In this document: piece by piece, positions 1 to 11,700 of the stretch | Layout: each line of letters opens with the position of its first letter | Numbering within the stretch: the stretch's first letter is position 1 | Source: Gelatoporia subvermispora B | Lineage: Eukaryota; Basidiomycota; Agaricomycetes; Polyporales; Gelatoporiaceae | Assembly (NCBI GenBank): GCA_000320605.2 | Contig: KB445794.1 | Location: 1,066,610-1,122,557, forward strand | Length of the DNA: 55,948 bases | Reading direction: 5' to 3' | Notes under the pieces: generated by a model | The model's database searches: none | Told to the model about the DNA's origin: nothing | Seen by the model: only the letters and a program-made list of their open reading frames with translations | Position numbers and translations under genes: made by a program

Positions 1-212
1 CGTATTCGTCGGAACTATAGGTGTCTTTTGAAGACATTTCAGTTCCAAATCCCAGCTAACAAAATCAACAATAATTTACCGTCAAATTCGTGGCCATCTC
101 CGGCACCCCAGAGCGCAACGGCATCCTCCATTGCATCGTGGCAGTCAGCCTCGATCTGATCGAGCATGTGATCTCGGAGCGTCGGCCGAAATCGATAGGA
201 TCTTGATGTCAT
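1..212 (-). CDS. 5' end of an unidentified gene running off the left edge
   Basis: On the minus strand an ATG at 212 opens a reading frame of about 45 codons (MTSRSYRFRPTLRDH...). It is acidic and rich in His and Asp in its second half. A plausible donor (GTAAAT) lies near position 80, and a CTATAG acceptor sits about 50 nt further on, close to the window edge, so this is best read as exon 1 of a gene continuing to the left. An in-frame stop at 39 falls inside the proposed intron. No family is recognised. Alternatively it is a chance open frame; nothing but the splice signals and the frame supports it. Confidence 0.35.
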
Positions 213-1239
213 TGTATGGAGATTGGACACAGTATCACACTCTAGAAGCTTGGAGGTCGCTCAAGCCAGTGGATGTGGACTGACGACTTCTGGCTAGCAT
301 GCAGATTTATATACGAAGTGGTGCTGGACTACTTGTCTTTTTTCGTCTCGTACAGTACTCACGACATCATATTCTTAGGGTTCGGCTCGCACCCGGAAAC
401 TAAACTTAGGGTTAGGCTTACTCATAGCCGAAAGGTACGCGAACTTTCTGGAGCGTTTCACGGATTCTGCTTTTTTCTTGAACGAGCGGACTGACTTGAG
501 CGCGACGGTCCACGGACGGAGCGGGAGAGCCAATCTACAAATTCGATCTATATCCTCGCGGACACCGCCGACGCCCAGCGTCCAGTCTCACACGGATTGA
601 TAGCCGGTTAAGTCACGCGCTATTCAGTTCCCGAGACCTTGCCAAGCCTATGTACACGTAGATCGTAGCTGGTTCTCATCCAGCGGCAGCCGTGCTAGTC
701 TGACGCTAGAGGTTCTATACGATGTCCATATAGACAGCGCTGGGAAAATCCGAGTCCGCGGTAGAAGTTGTATGCCAAACCCGTGGTGCGTATCAGCAAG
801 CGGGAGTGTCTGAAGGTGTGCGAAAGATTTACAGAACATGTGGTGCGTTCCGAATACCGCGAGACTATTGATATCCACGTACCGAGCACCTCGTGCAGTC
901 TGACGGTAGTCCTTTTGAGCTTTTGCGGAAGATCGTCGATACAATTCATGAGTACTCCTTTGACCCGTACTAATGGACTGATGAATGCTCGCCTTTCTGT
1001 TATTGAGGTGCAATTATGTGGTCCGCTGACCATCCAAAGTTCTCACTGCCCTATGGCGCGGCGTCTGGATTCGGCCGACCATACTGAGAGAACTCCAAGA
1101 CAATGAGTCGAAATTGCATCCGTGATGACTTATGCGAAATAGACGGCTCCCGCTATCTGGATACGACTTACTGGTATGTCCAAGTCTTGGGTATATCTAG
1201 CTCGACCCATTCCGCCAACCTCCTTATCTTGAGCTGCAG
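213..1239. other. Gene-free stretch upstream of the methyltransferase
   Basis: Open frames here (for example around 768-1106 and 648-1033, overlapping on both strands) have no recognisable protein, no consistent splice structure, and several begin at GTG or TTG rather than ATG. The stretch presumably holds the promoters of the left-edge gene and of the O-methyltransferase. I see no clear TATA box, repeat or RNA gene. Confidence 0.5.
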
Positions 1240-3130
1240 ATGTCTACAATCACCACCCTTGCGCAGATTGTTGCTAATGGCGTTGCTGCTATCCAGGCTG
1301 AATGCGACTCCCACAATGTGGCGTTCCCTTCTCTTAACGAGCCCTTCACACCCGAGTCTGATACCATCCGTCGAGATGTTTATGCGCACATCATTCCAGT
1401 GATCGCTGCAGCACACCAGTTGATCGCGACACTTCAATTCCCGTCGATGTATGTCATGACAAGCGCATGGAGCGTATGTATCATGACACACGCACTCGAG
1501 ATGAGTAGATTCAAAGGCTGATGCACTTCTAAGATGCATTCAACAACAACATTAAGAGCTGTAGCGGCTGGGAACATCCCAGAGATTTTACGGGAAGCCG
1601 GGCCCAAGGTATGTCCAATTTTCTTCTCTGACCATGTGCACAGGGTGTGGACTCATTCAACAAAGGGTTTACATGTTAATGAACTCGCTGCTAAGTCGAA
1701 AATGAATGCATCCAAACTCAGTGAGACTCCCAATATTTTGTGATATACCACTCATTTCAATGGTGTCGATCAGGTCGAGTGATGCGACTTCTCGCGAACG
1801 AACATATTTTCAGAGAGGTATCGCCAGATGTTTTTACCCACAATAGGCCCTCTTCGACACTCGACACTGGCCACTCTGTCGAGTTTCTTGCAGAGAAGTA
1901 GGCTTTCACTAATGTTATTCAATTACTTGGGAGCACATAATGATACTTCCTCAGCCCACAGGATAAATACAAAGCTGCTACGGGAATGTCGTCCCTCTGC
2001 GAAATGACGTAAGAGCGTTCCACGCTGCATTATCACGCACAGCATTGACGGTTGTCCAGAGGCGATGATTCCATGAAGGCTGCAGCCTACCTCACTGAGA
2101 CCTTGCTCGACCCTGTAACGGCAAACTCAGAGGAGCCCAATCATGCAGCATTCAACCGCGCGTTCCAAACTGACCTCAGCCTCTTCCCATACTATGACGA
2201 ACCCAAGAACGAGTTCCGCCTTACTAGATTTAGTAACTGCATGAGAAACTATGGCTTCTTTTCAAGAAGCATACTTGAAGGTAAGTGTGTGCCTCTGCTA
2301 CATATCGAGTGCCTGAACAACGTTCTCCTAGCGCTGGACTGGTCAGGTTTGCCGGAGGGCAGCCTTGTGATCGACGTTGGAGGAGGGGTTGGCACAACTG
2401 TACTCGGGTTATCCGGTGTCCACCAGCATCTACGATACGTTGTCCAGGACCGGCCCGCAACATGCGAACAGGGTATCAGTGTACGTCAGAGGTCGTTGAC
2501 TTCTTTCTTTGGTGCTGAAGCGCTCCTGTGACAGGTCTGGGAACGTGAGCGACCGGAAGCTCTCAAGACTGGAATGGTGCAGTTCCAAGGTACGATGAAC
2601 GATTATCGATTATCCTTGCACAACGTAGTTGATAATGTTTCTTTCGTAGCCCATGATTTCTTCGAGCTGCAGCCGATCAAAGCTGCTTCCGTTTTCATTC
2701 TGCGCGCTATCGTTCACGACTGGTCGGACAGCTATGCCATCAAGATCATTCGGCGACTGCGTGAGGCTGCGACTCCGGAAACTAAACTGGTCGTGATCGA
2801 CACAATCGTCCGATACACTTGCTCAAGCGGCAGCGAATTTGAGGAGATCCCAGGCGCGAAGGTTTCCGACGCTCCTGTGCCACTGCTTGCCAATTATGGT
2901 ATTGGCGGCACGGCGGTCTATCAGATAGATCTTCAGGTAGGCTGCGGGTGTTGTGGGATTGTTTCCATGCTGAATAAACGCTTCCGCTACAGATGATGGT
3001 CTTGGTTAACTCCTTGGAGAGAACGTTGAGACAATTCGTGGACGTACTCCATGCGGGTGGATGGAAGCTCGAACACGTCTCACGTACCGATGGGGACCAA
3101 ATGCAACACTTGATCGCCTCCCCTCTCTGA
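1240..3130 (+). CDS. S-adenosylmethionine-dependent O-methyltransferase (caffeate/flavonoid OMT-like)
   Basis: The product transfers a methyl group from SAM to a hydroxyl of a small, probably aromatic, molecule. The gene has about nine exons. An N-terminal helical part (MSTITTLAQ...) is followed by a winged-helix dimerisation domain (ILREAGPKGLHVNELAAKS, RVMRLLANEHIFREVSPDVF). Next come the Rossmann SAM site VIDVGGGVGTT and the acidic post-motif VVQDRP. RAIVHDWSD carries the His that acts as catalytic base in this family. The reading ends with GGWKLEHV...LIASPL and a stop at 3128-3130. The frame stays coherent across clear GT-AG introns, for example after NASKLS, FLAEK, SLCEMT and YQIDLQ. The junction after exon 1 (near 1450-1535) is uncertain. 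The substrate cannot be read from the sequence. It is convergent with PAT1, 149 bp away. Confidence 0.85.
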
Positions 3131-3279
3131 AGAATTGTTCTTGTATGATATAGGGAAATTATAGCGTTGAGGGTCTTAACACTCGATGTAACAATGATGG
3201 GGTAAAGACGTATTGCCTCGATTCAGATAGGTCAGATATTCCTGTAAGAGTAAACCGGATATAGTGGAGACAAGTACAT

Positions 3280-6200
3280 TTACACTGTAATCTGGGAGGC
3301 GTCCAACCCAAGTGCATGCAGGAATAAGTTGATATTATTTAACCTCGTTTTCCTTTCCTCTGGGTCGATGTCCCATCCCTTGTGAACACTTGACACAAGC
3401 TCCAGGATGACCTCGCGCAGGGCTGTCACCAGGAGTGATTGCTGTTCGGAGTTCGCGTGCACAGCAAGTGATGCGAGGAATTGCCATACAGGTTGGTCCA
3501 GCACGTCAGCGTTCGGGACATTGGCAAAGCCTAAGCCAGAGACGATGCCAATCCGAACAGACGGGAACAGTGTCAAGATGTGTGGGCCAACAATCTCGAA
3601 CAAATGGTCCAACTGCTCTTGCCTAACGAGGAGTCAGTGTGGGGTTGACAAAATCGGCGAAGAATTTACCACGCAGCCAACTCTTCGGGAGGTGGTATCT
3701 CCGAGGCCTCCGTCGCAGTCGCCATGTTCTGCTTGAGGACGGCCACCCGGCTCAGAAATAAGGTGATCAATGCAATTCCGGGCTGATGAGTGGATCAGAG
3801 TTAGACCGAAGTTCAAGTGGAATTGACTCACCCCTGTTCTCAAAACATTGACAGCGTCGGGTCGATCTGTCAGGATACCGAGATAAGCGCGCGTCATGTG
3901 CATGTCCGTCTTCGCGATGAGCGGCAGCAATGTCTGTACGACGCTGCCCACAAAAGTCTGCGTTTGATCCTCGACCTCTCGTCGCTCTCTGGTATCGTGT
4001 AACGAATCAAGGATGGGAGCGTGCTTGACGACATCCAGCTGCGTGAAGCATGCAAGGATCAGAGTAAGAAGAATGCGCAGCTGATCCGAGCCCAGGTGCC
4101 GTGCAACACGAGGAAGTAGCCGCTTCCCTTTGATCGGAGTAAGGAGGGAAACAAACGGATGAGGTTCACTGTGAGGTAGAGGTCAGCGCTAGGAGTGAAC
4201 CTTCACAGGGACCAGCTCGCCTAGTCTCTAATATCACTGAGACCTGGAGACCCTTCCATAGCTGGTCAGTGAGATATGAGAGATGCTCAGACCTGGTGGC
4301 ATTCGTCTATGTCAGAGGGGATATGCGTACGAATTGTCGCAGATACTGACCAAGCCGTGTGAGCTTCTTCTTCCTCTGTAGGTACTTCTTCCCGCTTGTG
4401 CTGCTCGATGTCAAGCACAAGATCATATAGCCGTTCTAGGATCATGAGTGCTTCCCGTTGTGTCAGTGGCTCCTTGCGAACGGTGACTTCACCCTATGGG
4501 AATTCTGGTGAGCTTCCTATATGTATGACAGCCGGTCTACGTACGTCACCGGTCGTTCTCAAAGCCCGTCGTCCGATGTTGGCAGCCTCACGAGTGGCGC
4601 CAGCCCCGTCTCGCGGAGGGGTAACATCTGCTTTCGAGATATGTGCGTGGGCCGGTGATAACGAAGGCGACGTAGAATCGACCTGGAGTAGTTGACGTGG
4701 GGCGGCCTTGTAGCTACGTCCGGAAGTCTTTCCGAGGGCACCTTGGAGACTGTTCAAAGCTACGTGATGTATCGTTCAAGACCGGTCGTCACGAAGCAGG
4801 GGTGGTAAGCACACTTACAGGTCTTCTCCTTCTCTCTAAGACGCGCATTCTGAACAATTCTTTCTACTTGAGCTTCCATGCGCTGCATAGCGGTCTGACG
4901 GCGTCCAGGACCTTTCTGACCAAAGCCTAAGCCAACGCCCCCAGCAGAGCCAAACTTCAGAACACGTTCATCCTCAGGCTGCACACCCAGGCGAGAACGG
5001 AGCAGGGCGCTGTAAACCTGAGCATAGAAGTCGTCCGCATACGGGTCCTGCGTAACAAGCTGGGATACTTGTATCCGCGTGATGAAGTCCTTGTCGGATT
5101 GGGTCATGAGATCGTTATAACGAGCCTGGGTGTCAGACATGTCAGGCGCCAGAGTCTCACATTGGGCTCGTCAGAGGGTCGTCGACGCACCATATGCGCG
5201 ATCTTGGCCAATTTACGTCTCCTCTTTTCCTCGCTCTTCTCTGCTTCCATGATCTTGCGCATCGCCTCCTGCCTCAACACTTCTTGCATTTCGCGTTCCT
5301 CTCTGGCCTCTCGCTCGGACTGCACGCCAGCTTGCATGTTGTTCATGAACTCCGCTTGCGCCATCTCGGCCAGCAGTCGCTGTTGCAGCTGTATATCCTG
5401 CGGAAGATACTGCATGCTCTGCTGGAAAGGAGCCTCCATTTGGGCCCGAGGATTCATCATCGCGGGAGATTGGCCACGGCGCAAATTGCGGTCAGACAAC
5501 GAGGGGCTCAGGCTACCGTGCCGCTGGTGTATCGCCTGGCTCTGGAGGTGACTTGCGGCTCCTGCTTGCATCTGCTGAAGCCTGAGCTGGCGCTGGCGCT
5601 CAAGCTCCTCCATGCGTAACTGCTGCTGCAACTCGCGAAGCTGCTGTTGTTGCTGACGCTCACGCTGTTCCTGCAGTTCGAGTAACCTCTGCTGCTGCTG
5701 CTGTTGCTGAAGCTGCTGCAGCTGCAGGATGTGGATTTGGTGCTGCTGCTGCTGTTGATGGAAACGCGGGGACTGAGAGTGCGGATGCATCCGAGGAGGC
5801 GGGGTCAACCCATGCTGAGGCGTACCCTGACGCGGCGGCTGAGCTCGCATCTGCGCTTGCGAGAGCTGCGCTTGCGTGAGTTGAGCTTGTGAAAGAGATT
5901 GCGGAAGCGCTTGGGTCTGAGCCTGAGCCTGAGCTTGAGCTTCGGCCTGAGCTTGGGCATGCAGTTGCATCTGCCGAGCGGCGGCCGCAGCGAGCATTTC
6001 TGCCTCAATCTCCTCCAGCGTACGGACACCCTTGTGAGCATTCCCTCCAAGACTCAGACCGATAGACTGATGTAAATTCGAGTGCTGTGAAGGTGCGGTA
6101 GCGAAAGTAGACGCTTTTGCCGGCTGATGAGCATGTTCAGCGGTGCGATCAGCGCCGTTCATTCGTGGAAGAACGGAGAAGGGGGACTTGTCATCCCATA

Positions 6201-6680
6201 CTGATTCTAGCGAATGATTTGTCCGCGCTGGATAGGGAAAATGAGGAGAAGGACCAGCAAGAGACTATGTATCTCATACAAGGTTGATTAGACTGCACAG
6301 TCCTGGTAGCAGGTTGCTCGACAACCTGGTACCTGGGTAGACTCTGAGCGTTGGCAGGTTCGGAGGGTTTCGTACGACTATCACCAGGCAGCGCAGTCCC
6401 CGAGAAATCGAAATCCTTTCCTGCACAATGATAACACAGTGTTCAAGTGGCGCACAAGCAGACCCATTAACGATGGCTTACCGACTTCACCAGCCCCTCC
6501 GAACGTCTCATCGTTCAGCTCATCATCACCTTCCTGCAGGGCGTCTCCGAGACCGTCATAGCTGTCTTCTCCCCAGGTATACACAGCGAGATTCTCTTCC
6601 TGTGCTCCACGTGCAGCATCTTCTAGGAAACGGCGTTTCTCACTTTCCAGATTCTTCTCGTCGAAGCCAAAGAAAGACAT
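3280..6680 (-). CDS. PAT1: PAT1, mRNA decapping activator (topoisomerase II-associated PAT1 family)
   Basis: Pat1 bridges the Lsm1-7 ring, the DEAD-box helicase Dhh1 and the Dcp1-Dcp2 decapping enzyme in cytoplasmic P bodies, promoting decapping and translational repression. The short acidic N-terminal motif (MSFFGFDEKNLESEKRRFLED...) is typical of fungal Pat1 and fixes the ATG at 6678-6680. A long low-complexity middle follows: AQAQ runs, poly-Q and Q/L/R stretches, then EAEKSEEKRRRKLAKIAHM. The next exon is a conserved helical segment (RYNDLMTQSDKDFITRIQVSQL...DPYADDFYAQVYSALL). The C-terminal alpha-helical Pat-C region (IARTDMHMTRAYLG-type repeats) ends NLFLHALGLDASQITV and a stop at 3280. 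There are several short introns. It starts 147 bp from the divergent CPD1 gene. The tandem Gln codons are length-variable sequence that may differ between strains. Confidence 0.88.
5627..5760 (-). repeat. CAG/CTG-rich polyglutamine tract in PAT1
   Basis: The plus strand shows interrupted CTG/TTG triplets, which on the minus strand give runs such as QQLQQQQQQQ and RQQQQQLRELQQQ in PAT1. Interruption by CTC, GAG and CGT codons makes it an imperfect trinucleotide repeat rather than a pure one. Confidence 0.8.
5900..5966 (-). repeat. Hexanucleotide repeat coding (Ala-Gln)n in PAT1
   Basis: A degenerate 6-bp unit (GAGCCT/GAGCTT on the plus strand) encodes alternating Ala-Gln in PAT1 (AQAQAEAQAQAQAQTQA). 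A looser version (SQAQLTQAQLSQAQM) follows in the protein. Confidence 0.75.
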
Positions 6681-6827
6681 GTAGAGCGCATGCGAACAGT
6701 CGATTCGGATGTGAGGGTGTAGGTAAAACAAGCGCCCGAGACAGTGTTATGTAACACTGCCTAATCTAGCAAGTCTCCTCGCCTTCCGCACTCCGTTTGC
6801 GTGCTTCAGCTTCAATCCTCAAACAGA
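6681..6827. promoter_or_regulatory. Bidirectional promoter region PAT1 / cyclic phosphodiesterase
   Basis: Only 147 bp separate the two divergent start codons, so the core promoters and 5' UTRs of both genes must share this space. I see no TATA box; pyrimidine-rich tracts precede the plus-strand ATG. Confidence 0.5.
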
Positions 6828-7403
6828 ATGGGCCTCTCACTATGGCTCGTTCCAAGTGCCGAGCAGCTCTCAAAGCTCAAGGACTTCATGCAATATCGCT
6901 CGCCTGACGCGCACAGTTCTTCCTCTTTTCCCGCCTACGACCCTCATCTGACTCTCGCGTCCATCCCATCCTCAATGTCCGTGTCAGATCTCCTCGATGC
7001 CATCCCGCACGACCAAACCATCGTTCCGATCCGCTTCAAGTCTGTTGATTTTGGCGAGAAATACTTCATGTCGGTTTACGTTGCTGTGCACCACACTCCT
7101 GAGCTGGAGTCTCTTCGCACGCATTTGCGCGAACGTCTCAGGTCGCAGGCCGTGCCTACGATCCCGCACATGTCGCTATACTACATCGACGACTCGGACC
7201 GCGAGGAAAGAGAAAAAACGGTGCATGCGCTTTGGCAAAAGGGATGGGTGGTTGCTCACGACGGAGGCGTGTCATTGAATTGGGCCGGAGAGTCTTCAAA
7301 TGTGCTCGCAGGGTTTGATGGCGCTGAAATCTGGGCAGTGCGATGCGAGGGGCCTGTTCATGAGTGGCAGGTGGTCTCAAAGATCTCTCTATGCTCATTT
7401 TAG
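6828..7403 (+). CDS. CPD1: 2',3'-cyclic-nucleotide 3'-phosphodiesterase (2H phosphoesterase)
   Basis: It hydrolyses 2',3'-cyclic phosphates, for example ADP-ribose 1'',2''-cyclic phosphate formed during tRNA splicing, to the 2'-phosphate form. This is a single exon of 191 residues, close to the usual fungal size. Both signature motifs of the 2H family are present: HLTLAS near residue 45 and HMSLYY near residue 114, whose paired His and Ser/Thr residues form the active site. The start MGLSLWLVPS matches the usual N terminus of fungal Cpd1. The frame is open upstream to 6801, but without an ATG before 6828. Its 3' end faces glycogen debranching enzyme across a 1.3 kb gap. Confidence 0.85.
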   Translation: MGLSLWLVPSAEQLSKLKDFMQYRSPDAHSSSSFPAYDPHLTLASIPSSMSVSDLLDAIPHDQTIVPIRFKSVDFGEKYFMSVYVAVHHTPELESLRTHLRERLRSQAVPTIPHMSLYYIDDSDREEREKTVHALWQKGWVVAHDGGVSLNWAGESSNVLAGFDGAEIWAVRCEGPVHEWQVVSKISLCSF

Positions 7404-8718
7404 GTCCGTAGTCTCGCTTGGCTGTGTACGCTTGAGACAATTTTAAGTACTGTTCCACATTCGACCTTGGCAGTTTGACCCTAGAACGGACTCTACTGTC
7501 GCGAAACATGAGAAGTATGCTATGGCTCGGCTTTGTCAAACCAGTAGCCAGCGGATATTGTGAACTAATGGGGTGAGACGCTTCATGATGCCTCTGCACG
7601 GGTCACTATCCTGAGAACACGGTTGACGGACGTGGAGGAAGTGATTGTGTCGATTTTGACCCAGTCCAATGGACTCGCATATGCCTTTGTCGTGTCCATC
7701 AGCGTCAGCCCGGAACTGGAGTACTGATTCACTGGTTACCCGCCACGACTGCAGATATTTACTTGTGAGACCGTGAATACCGTATTGGTGAACTTAGAAA
7801 GACAACCGATGGCTGCAATAGCATTCACGGAATATGGTTGTGTATCAATGTCACTTTGATCGATATCTGATGTTTTTAGATATCTTCTAGGCCTTCTTTC
7901 TAACGATTCATGATGTATTTGTTGTTACCTTGCTTGTCAAGGTTGTTGTGCACCCCCATAATTCGTAAGCGCTCTATCTCATATCGTCAACACAGACAAA
8001 CAGCGTCTACTGAATGCTTCGGACGATTGTCGTACTTTCCGTTCTTTTTTCGCTGCTGAATATTTTCCGGACGTGATCAAACTCGGAAGAGATATCTTAC
8101 CTAGAAACAGAAGTAGCAAAAGCATCCAGGATGCGAGTTAGCACTTGTTCATGTACTAAGGCGCTTGTACGTAGTAAGTCCTAGTGAACGAAGCATTCTA
8201 TGAAATGCTCTTCTCAGATTATTGGTGAATGATCTCGTGCCATTGTTGTCAGCAGGTAAAAGGCATCAAATGTACAATTTCTTTGCACAGTTGGCAGTGT
8301 ACAACAACGAGACCTTTTACTCGGTCGTCAAGGTATATCTCAGGCTCCAGATGTGGAAATCCGCCTACATATATATTTTTGTGAATTATCTACAGTCATG
8401 CATCAATCATCTTATGCAGACTGATCTCTAATTATCCAGGACATAGTCTCAGCGACAAGCAAGGTAGTTGTTGGCGTAAGCCGACGCTCCTCGAGTATGT
8501 GAGAGCCTCGTGAATTACGAGGTGAAGCTGGGGCGCGGAAGACCTGGGAAGACGATCGGAGACTCGATGACGTCATAGATCTCGTAGATACGATCGCGCT
8601 ACCGGTACATGACATTGCTAGAGTTCGTGTTTGGAGACAGTGTCGCGGAGTTGTACACTATGTTTCGCGGGTATTGGGGGGTCGTCAAATCGACGCCCTC
8701 TGTCGTGATAGTGTCCAT
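7404..8718. other. 1.3 kb convergent intergenic region
   Basis: This stretch is AT-richer than its neighbours and holds no recognisable gene. The best coding hint lies at about 8201-8333 on the plus strand, where a frame reading ...GKRHQMYNFFAQLAVYN... ends at a GTATAT donor with an in-frame continuation after an ATTATCCAG acceptor near 8439. I cannot place it in any family and it has no start codon or clear terminus, so it is not called as a gene. Confidence 0.4.
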
Positions 8719-11700
8719 TTAAGCAGTACTGAACTTGTGCACTTCCTCTAGGAAGTCCAAAAGCGTGCTCGCGCTCCATGCCTGTGTGTTGCACGAGTCC
8801 CGGCAGAGCTCGCCGTCCTTGTTCGTGAGCTCTGGGAGTCCTCTCCATGGGTCGTGCTGGATGTGTTGCCTTGGCGGCAGTAGTAAGCGGTGCAGGTGAT
8901 GCAGGGTTGCCATAGGATTCTGCAGTCGTCGTGAGATGTGCTCTGTAAGTCGATTGTTCAGCGTCGATGAACTCACCTCCTTGCCAGCACCAGCTCGAAG
9001 ATCGAAATAAAGGTATGCTCGGAGGAAGTAGCCCAATGGCCAACCCCATTCAGGACCCTAGGATTGCGTTAGATATTAATCATAAGAACCACAGGCAAAA
9101 GAAGTACCTGGTGATAGTTCCGTCCCTTCGCGATGGCCGGATCGTCACCATCGTTCGCGTTGTCGTAATACGGCCGGTACTGCAGATCGACAGGGTCCAG
9201 TGTCCTCATCCCAAGCGGAGCTCGAAGAACTTGGTCTGCCAACTGTAGTGCATGCAGCGCATGCTGTTCGTCGAAAAGTTCAGGTGCGACGACCATAGCT
9301 ATAGGGAAGTTAGGGCGGAACTGGTAGTCCGACCACTCCCTTCCAGGACCTGAACCATATACGTCCTTGTAGACACCCCTGCGATTGATGATAGCCGGGT
9401 TGACGTTGTACTTCACATCATCAGCTGGGTCTGCTACGACTTCAGGACATATTCGATCATCGGTACTAGCACAAACTCACCTAGTGGAACGTAATAGCAC
9501 TGCTCGAACGACTCCTGGATCAGGTTGCTCCAGTCCTCGTACGTTACAAGTCGTCGCTTTCCCTGGACTACGACTATCTGTCAGCAGGAGAGTATGAAGA
9601 GTGATGAGGTGAGTTTACCTTCCGCCTCGACACCCTTGAAGGGGAACTTCCCAGCACTAGACAGCTCGCTCAGCCACCTCAATGTACTCTTGAGCAGGCC
9701 AGAGATTTCCACAGGTGCACCATCGCGGGGAGTTCCCGGCAGACCCTTGGTCCCAGCACGCTGCGACTCGCCCATCTTATCCATCCAAGTACCGCAGTTG
9801 TACTGGTTCCCACCGAAGATCAGCCCAGTATCCCAATCAACCTTAATATTGATGTTGAATCCCTCATCCCTCATCTGCATGTCCAAGTTCGGGCCTGCGT
9901 TGTACTCGCGGAAGGAGATCCCGTCGGCATGACGCTGGAGAATTTCCTGGATGATCTCAGCAACCGTACTAGAGTAGGAGTATGCGTGAGGATCATCCCA
10001 CGCCACCCAGGTATCGTCCTTCGGGAACCGTCTCTTAACCGGCTCTGACAGTATGGATAGACCGTCAGGGGCACTGTTCACGTAGTCTTGGATATTCTGA
10101 AGCATCCACCAGGGGGAGTCACGAGAGTTGTATCTATAGACGCAGTTAGATCTACCATCAGTCAAATAGGCACTGCCTACCTCGGGTTCCTAAGCGAGTC
10201 GAGTAGGTTCGGAATCAGGCCGTGCTTCAAGGTTGAGGCGAAGGACAGAATGTGGGCTTTAGCTCCGGCGAAGTTTCCTGTGGTCAAGAACAAGCCCCGG
10301 AGCGAGATGAACACATCTCTGCCCCAGCACCTTGCCCACCCAGTAGCGAAGTGAGGCAGACCAGCTGCGAGCGAGGGCGTCGGCGTATCAGGATCCAGTG
10401 ATGCTGACTTGACGAGGCCGTGCATCTGCACGGAGCAAAGTGCAAGATCCTGGGTGAATGAGTGACCGCTCAAAACGAACTCTGAGCATTGCTCGATGAC
10501 CAGCTTGCGTGCCACCTTATATGCTTCTGAGATGACGATGGCAAAGAACTTCGGTCGTAAGAACGGCGGGACACTGTCTTTGATGCGGTCGAATCTTTCC
10601 TTGAACCACGCGGCTGGCTTCACTAGAGCAGGGTATGAGGCTACCTGTCTGGATTTCACATCGTGTCAGATGTTATTTTTGTACGACGAGACGAGAAATA
10701 CGCACCCAGATAGCCGTGAATGCACGTAGTCGAATGCCCATGTACCCTCGCGTAAATGTGCACACAATGGATGACCGAGGTCGTTATACCGCATGATATG
10801 CCGCAGCGGATGCATCCATCCCTCCAAACCACAATATGTCAAGTTACCAAGGCCCGGTATGTCATATGTTCCGATGCGGCCGTCGGTCGCATCACGCTCT
10901 TCTCCGTTCGCGCGGTGCAGGACCACGTTAAGATCAACAAGGTTCAGATCTCCGAAAGCATCATCCGCTCCAGACGCACAGAACTTTTCAAGTGTGGGGT
11001 CCAGTGTTTGGAGGTGCGTCTCGAAGACCATGATACTGCCTGGCGGGAAGTATTCTGGGACAACGATCTCGGCGTAGGGACCTTCGCTGTCCAGGCCCTG
11101 AGGTACGACGACCGTGGGCATATCAACTAGCTTGCCGGGGAGGCCGCGAAGCAAGTTCGGGTCATCACGGATGTCATAGGAAGAAATTGCGATATGCGCC
11201 CCGTAGATGAACTTCGCCTTCGTACCACGGAGTTTGATGGGGTCGACTATGGGACAAACATTGAGTGAGGTACACGAGAGATCGACATATCACTTACTGT
11301 AGCCACGGTCCTTAGACCCCTTCGAGAATGCAGTGTGAGCGACGAGTAGGTATCCCTTCTGAGTCGTTGGTTGAACACGGTGCATCACGATATACTGAGA
11401 CCCGCATATTTGATTAATCCTGCCCGACGCGATTGTCCAAGAGGAACTCACATCGTTCTCCTGGTGCACATGTCCCTCCTCGAAGCGACCCAACGCCATC
11501 TCCGTGTGCAGCGAGTTCAACAACCGTTTCGCACGCGCAATCCCACTGTGCTCGCTTATACCCGTGACCTCGTACGTCCTCTTCTCTGCTACGAGATTTA
11601 ACAGCTTGGGATACAGATCGTCAAGGCCCTTGACCGAGCCGATGGCGCAGTAAGAAAAGGTAGCCAGAGCACCGGTTGAGAGAGCATCCTCCGCTGAACG

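Noticed and set aside
405..418. Telomere-like TTAGGGTTAGG words near the left edge
   Set aside because: Only about one and a half units, with ordinary genes on the right; far too short for a telomeric or interstitial array.
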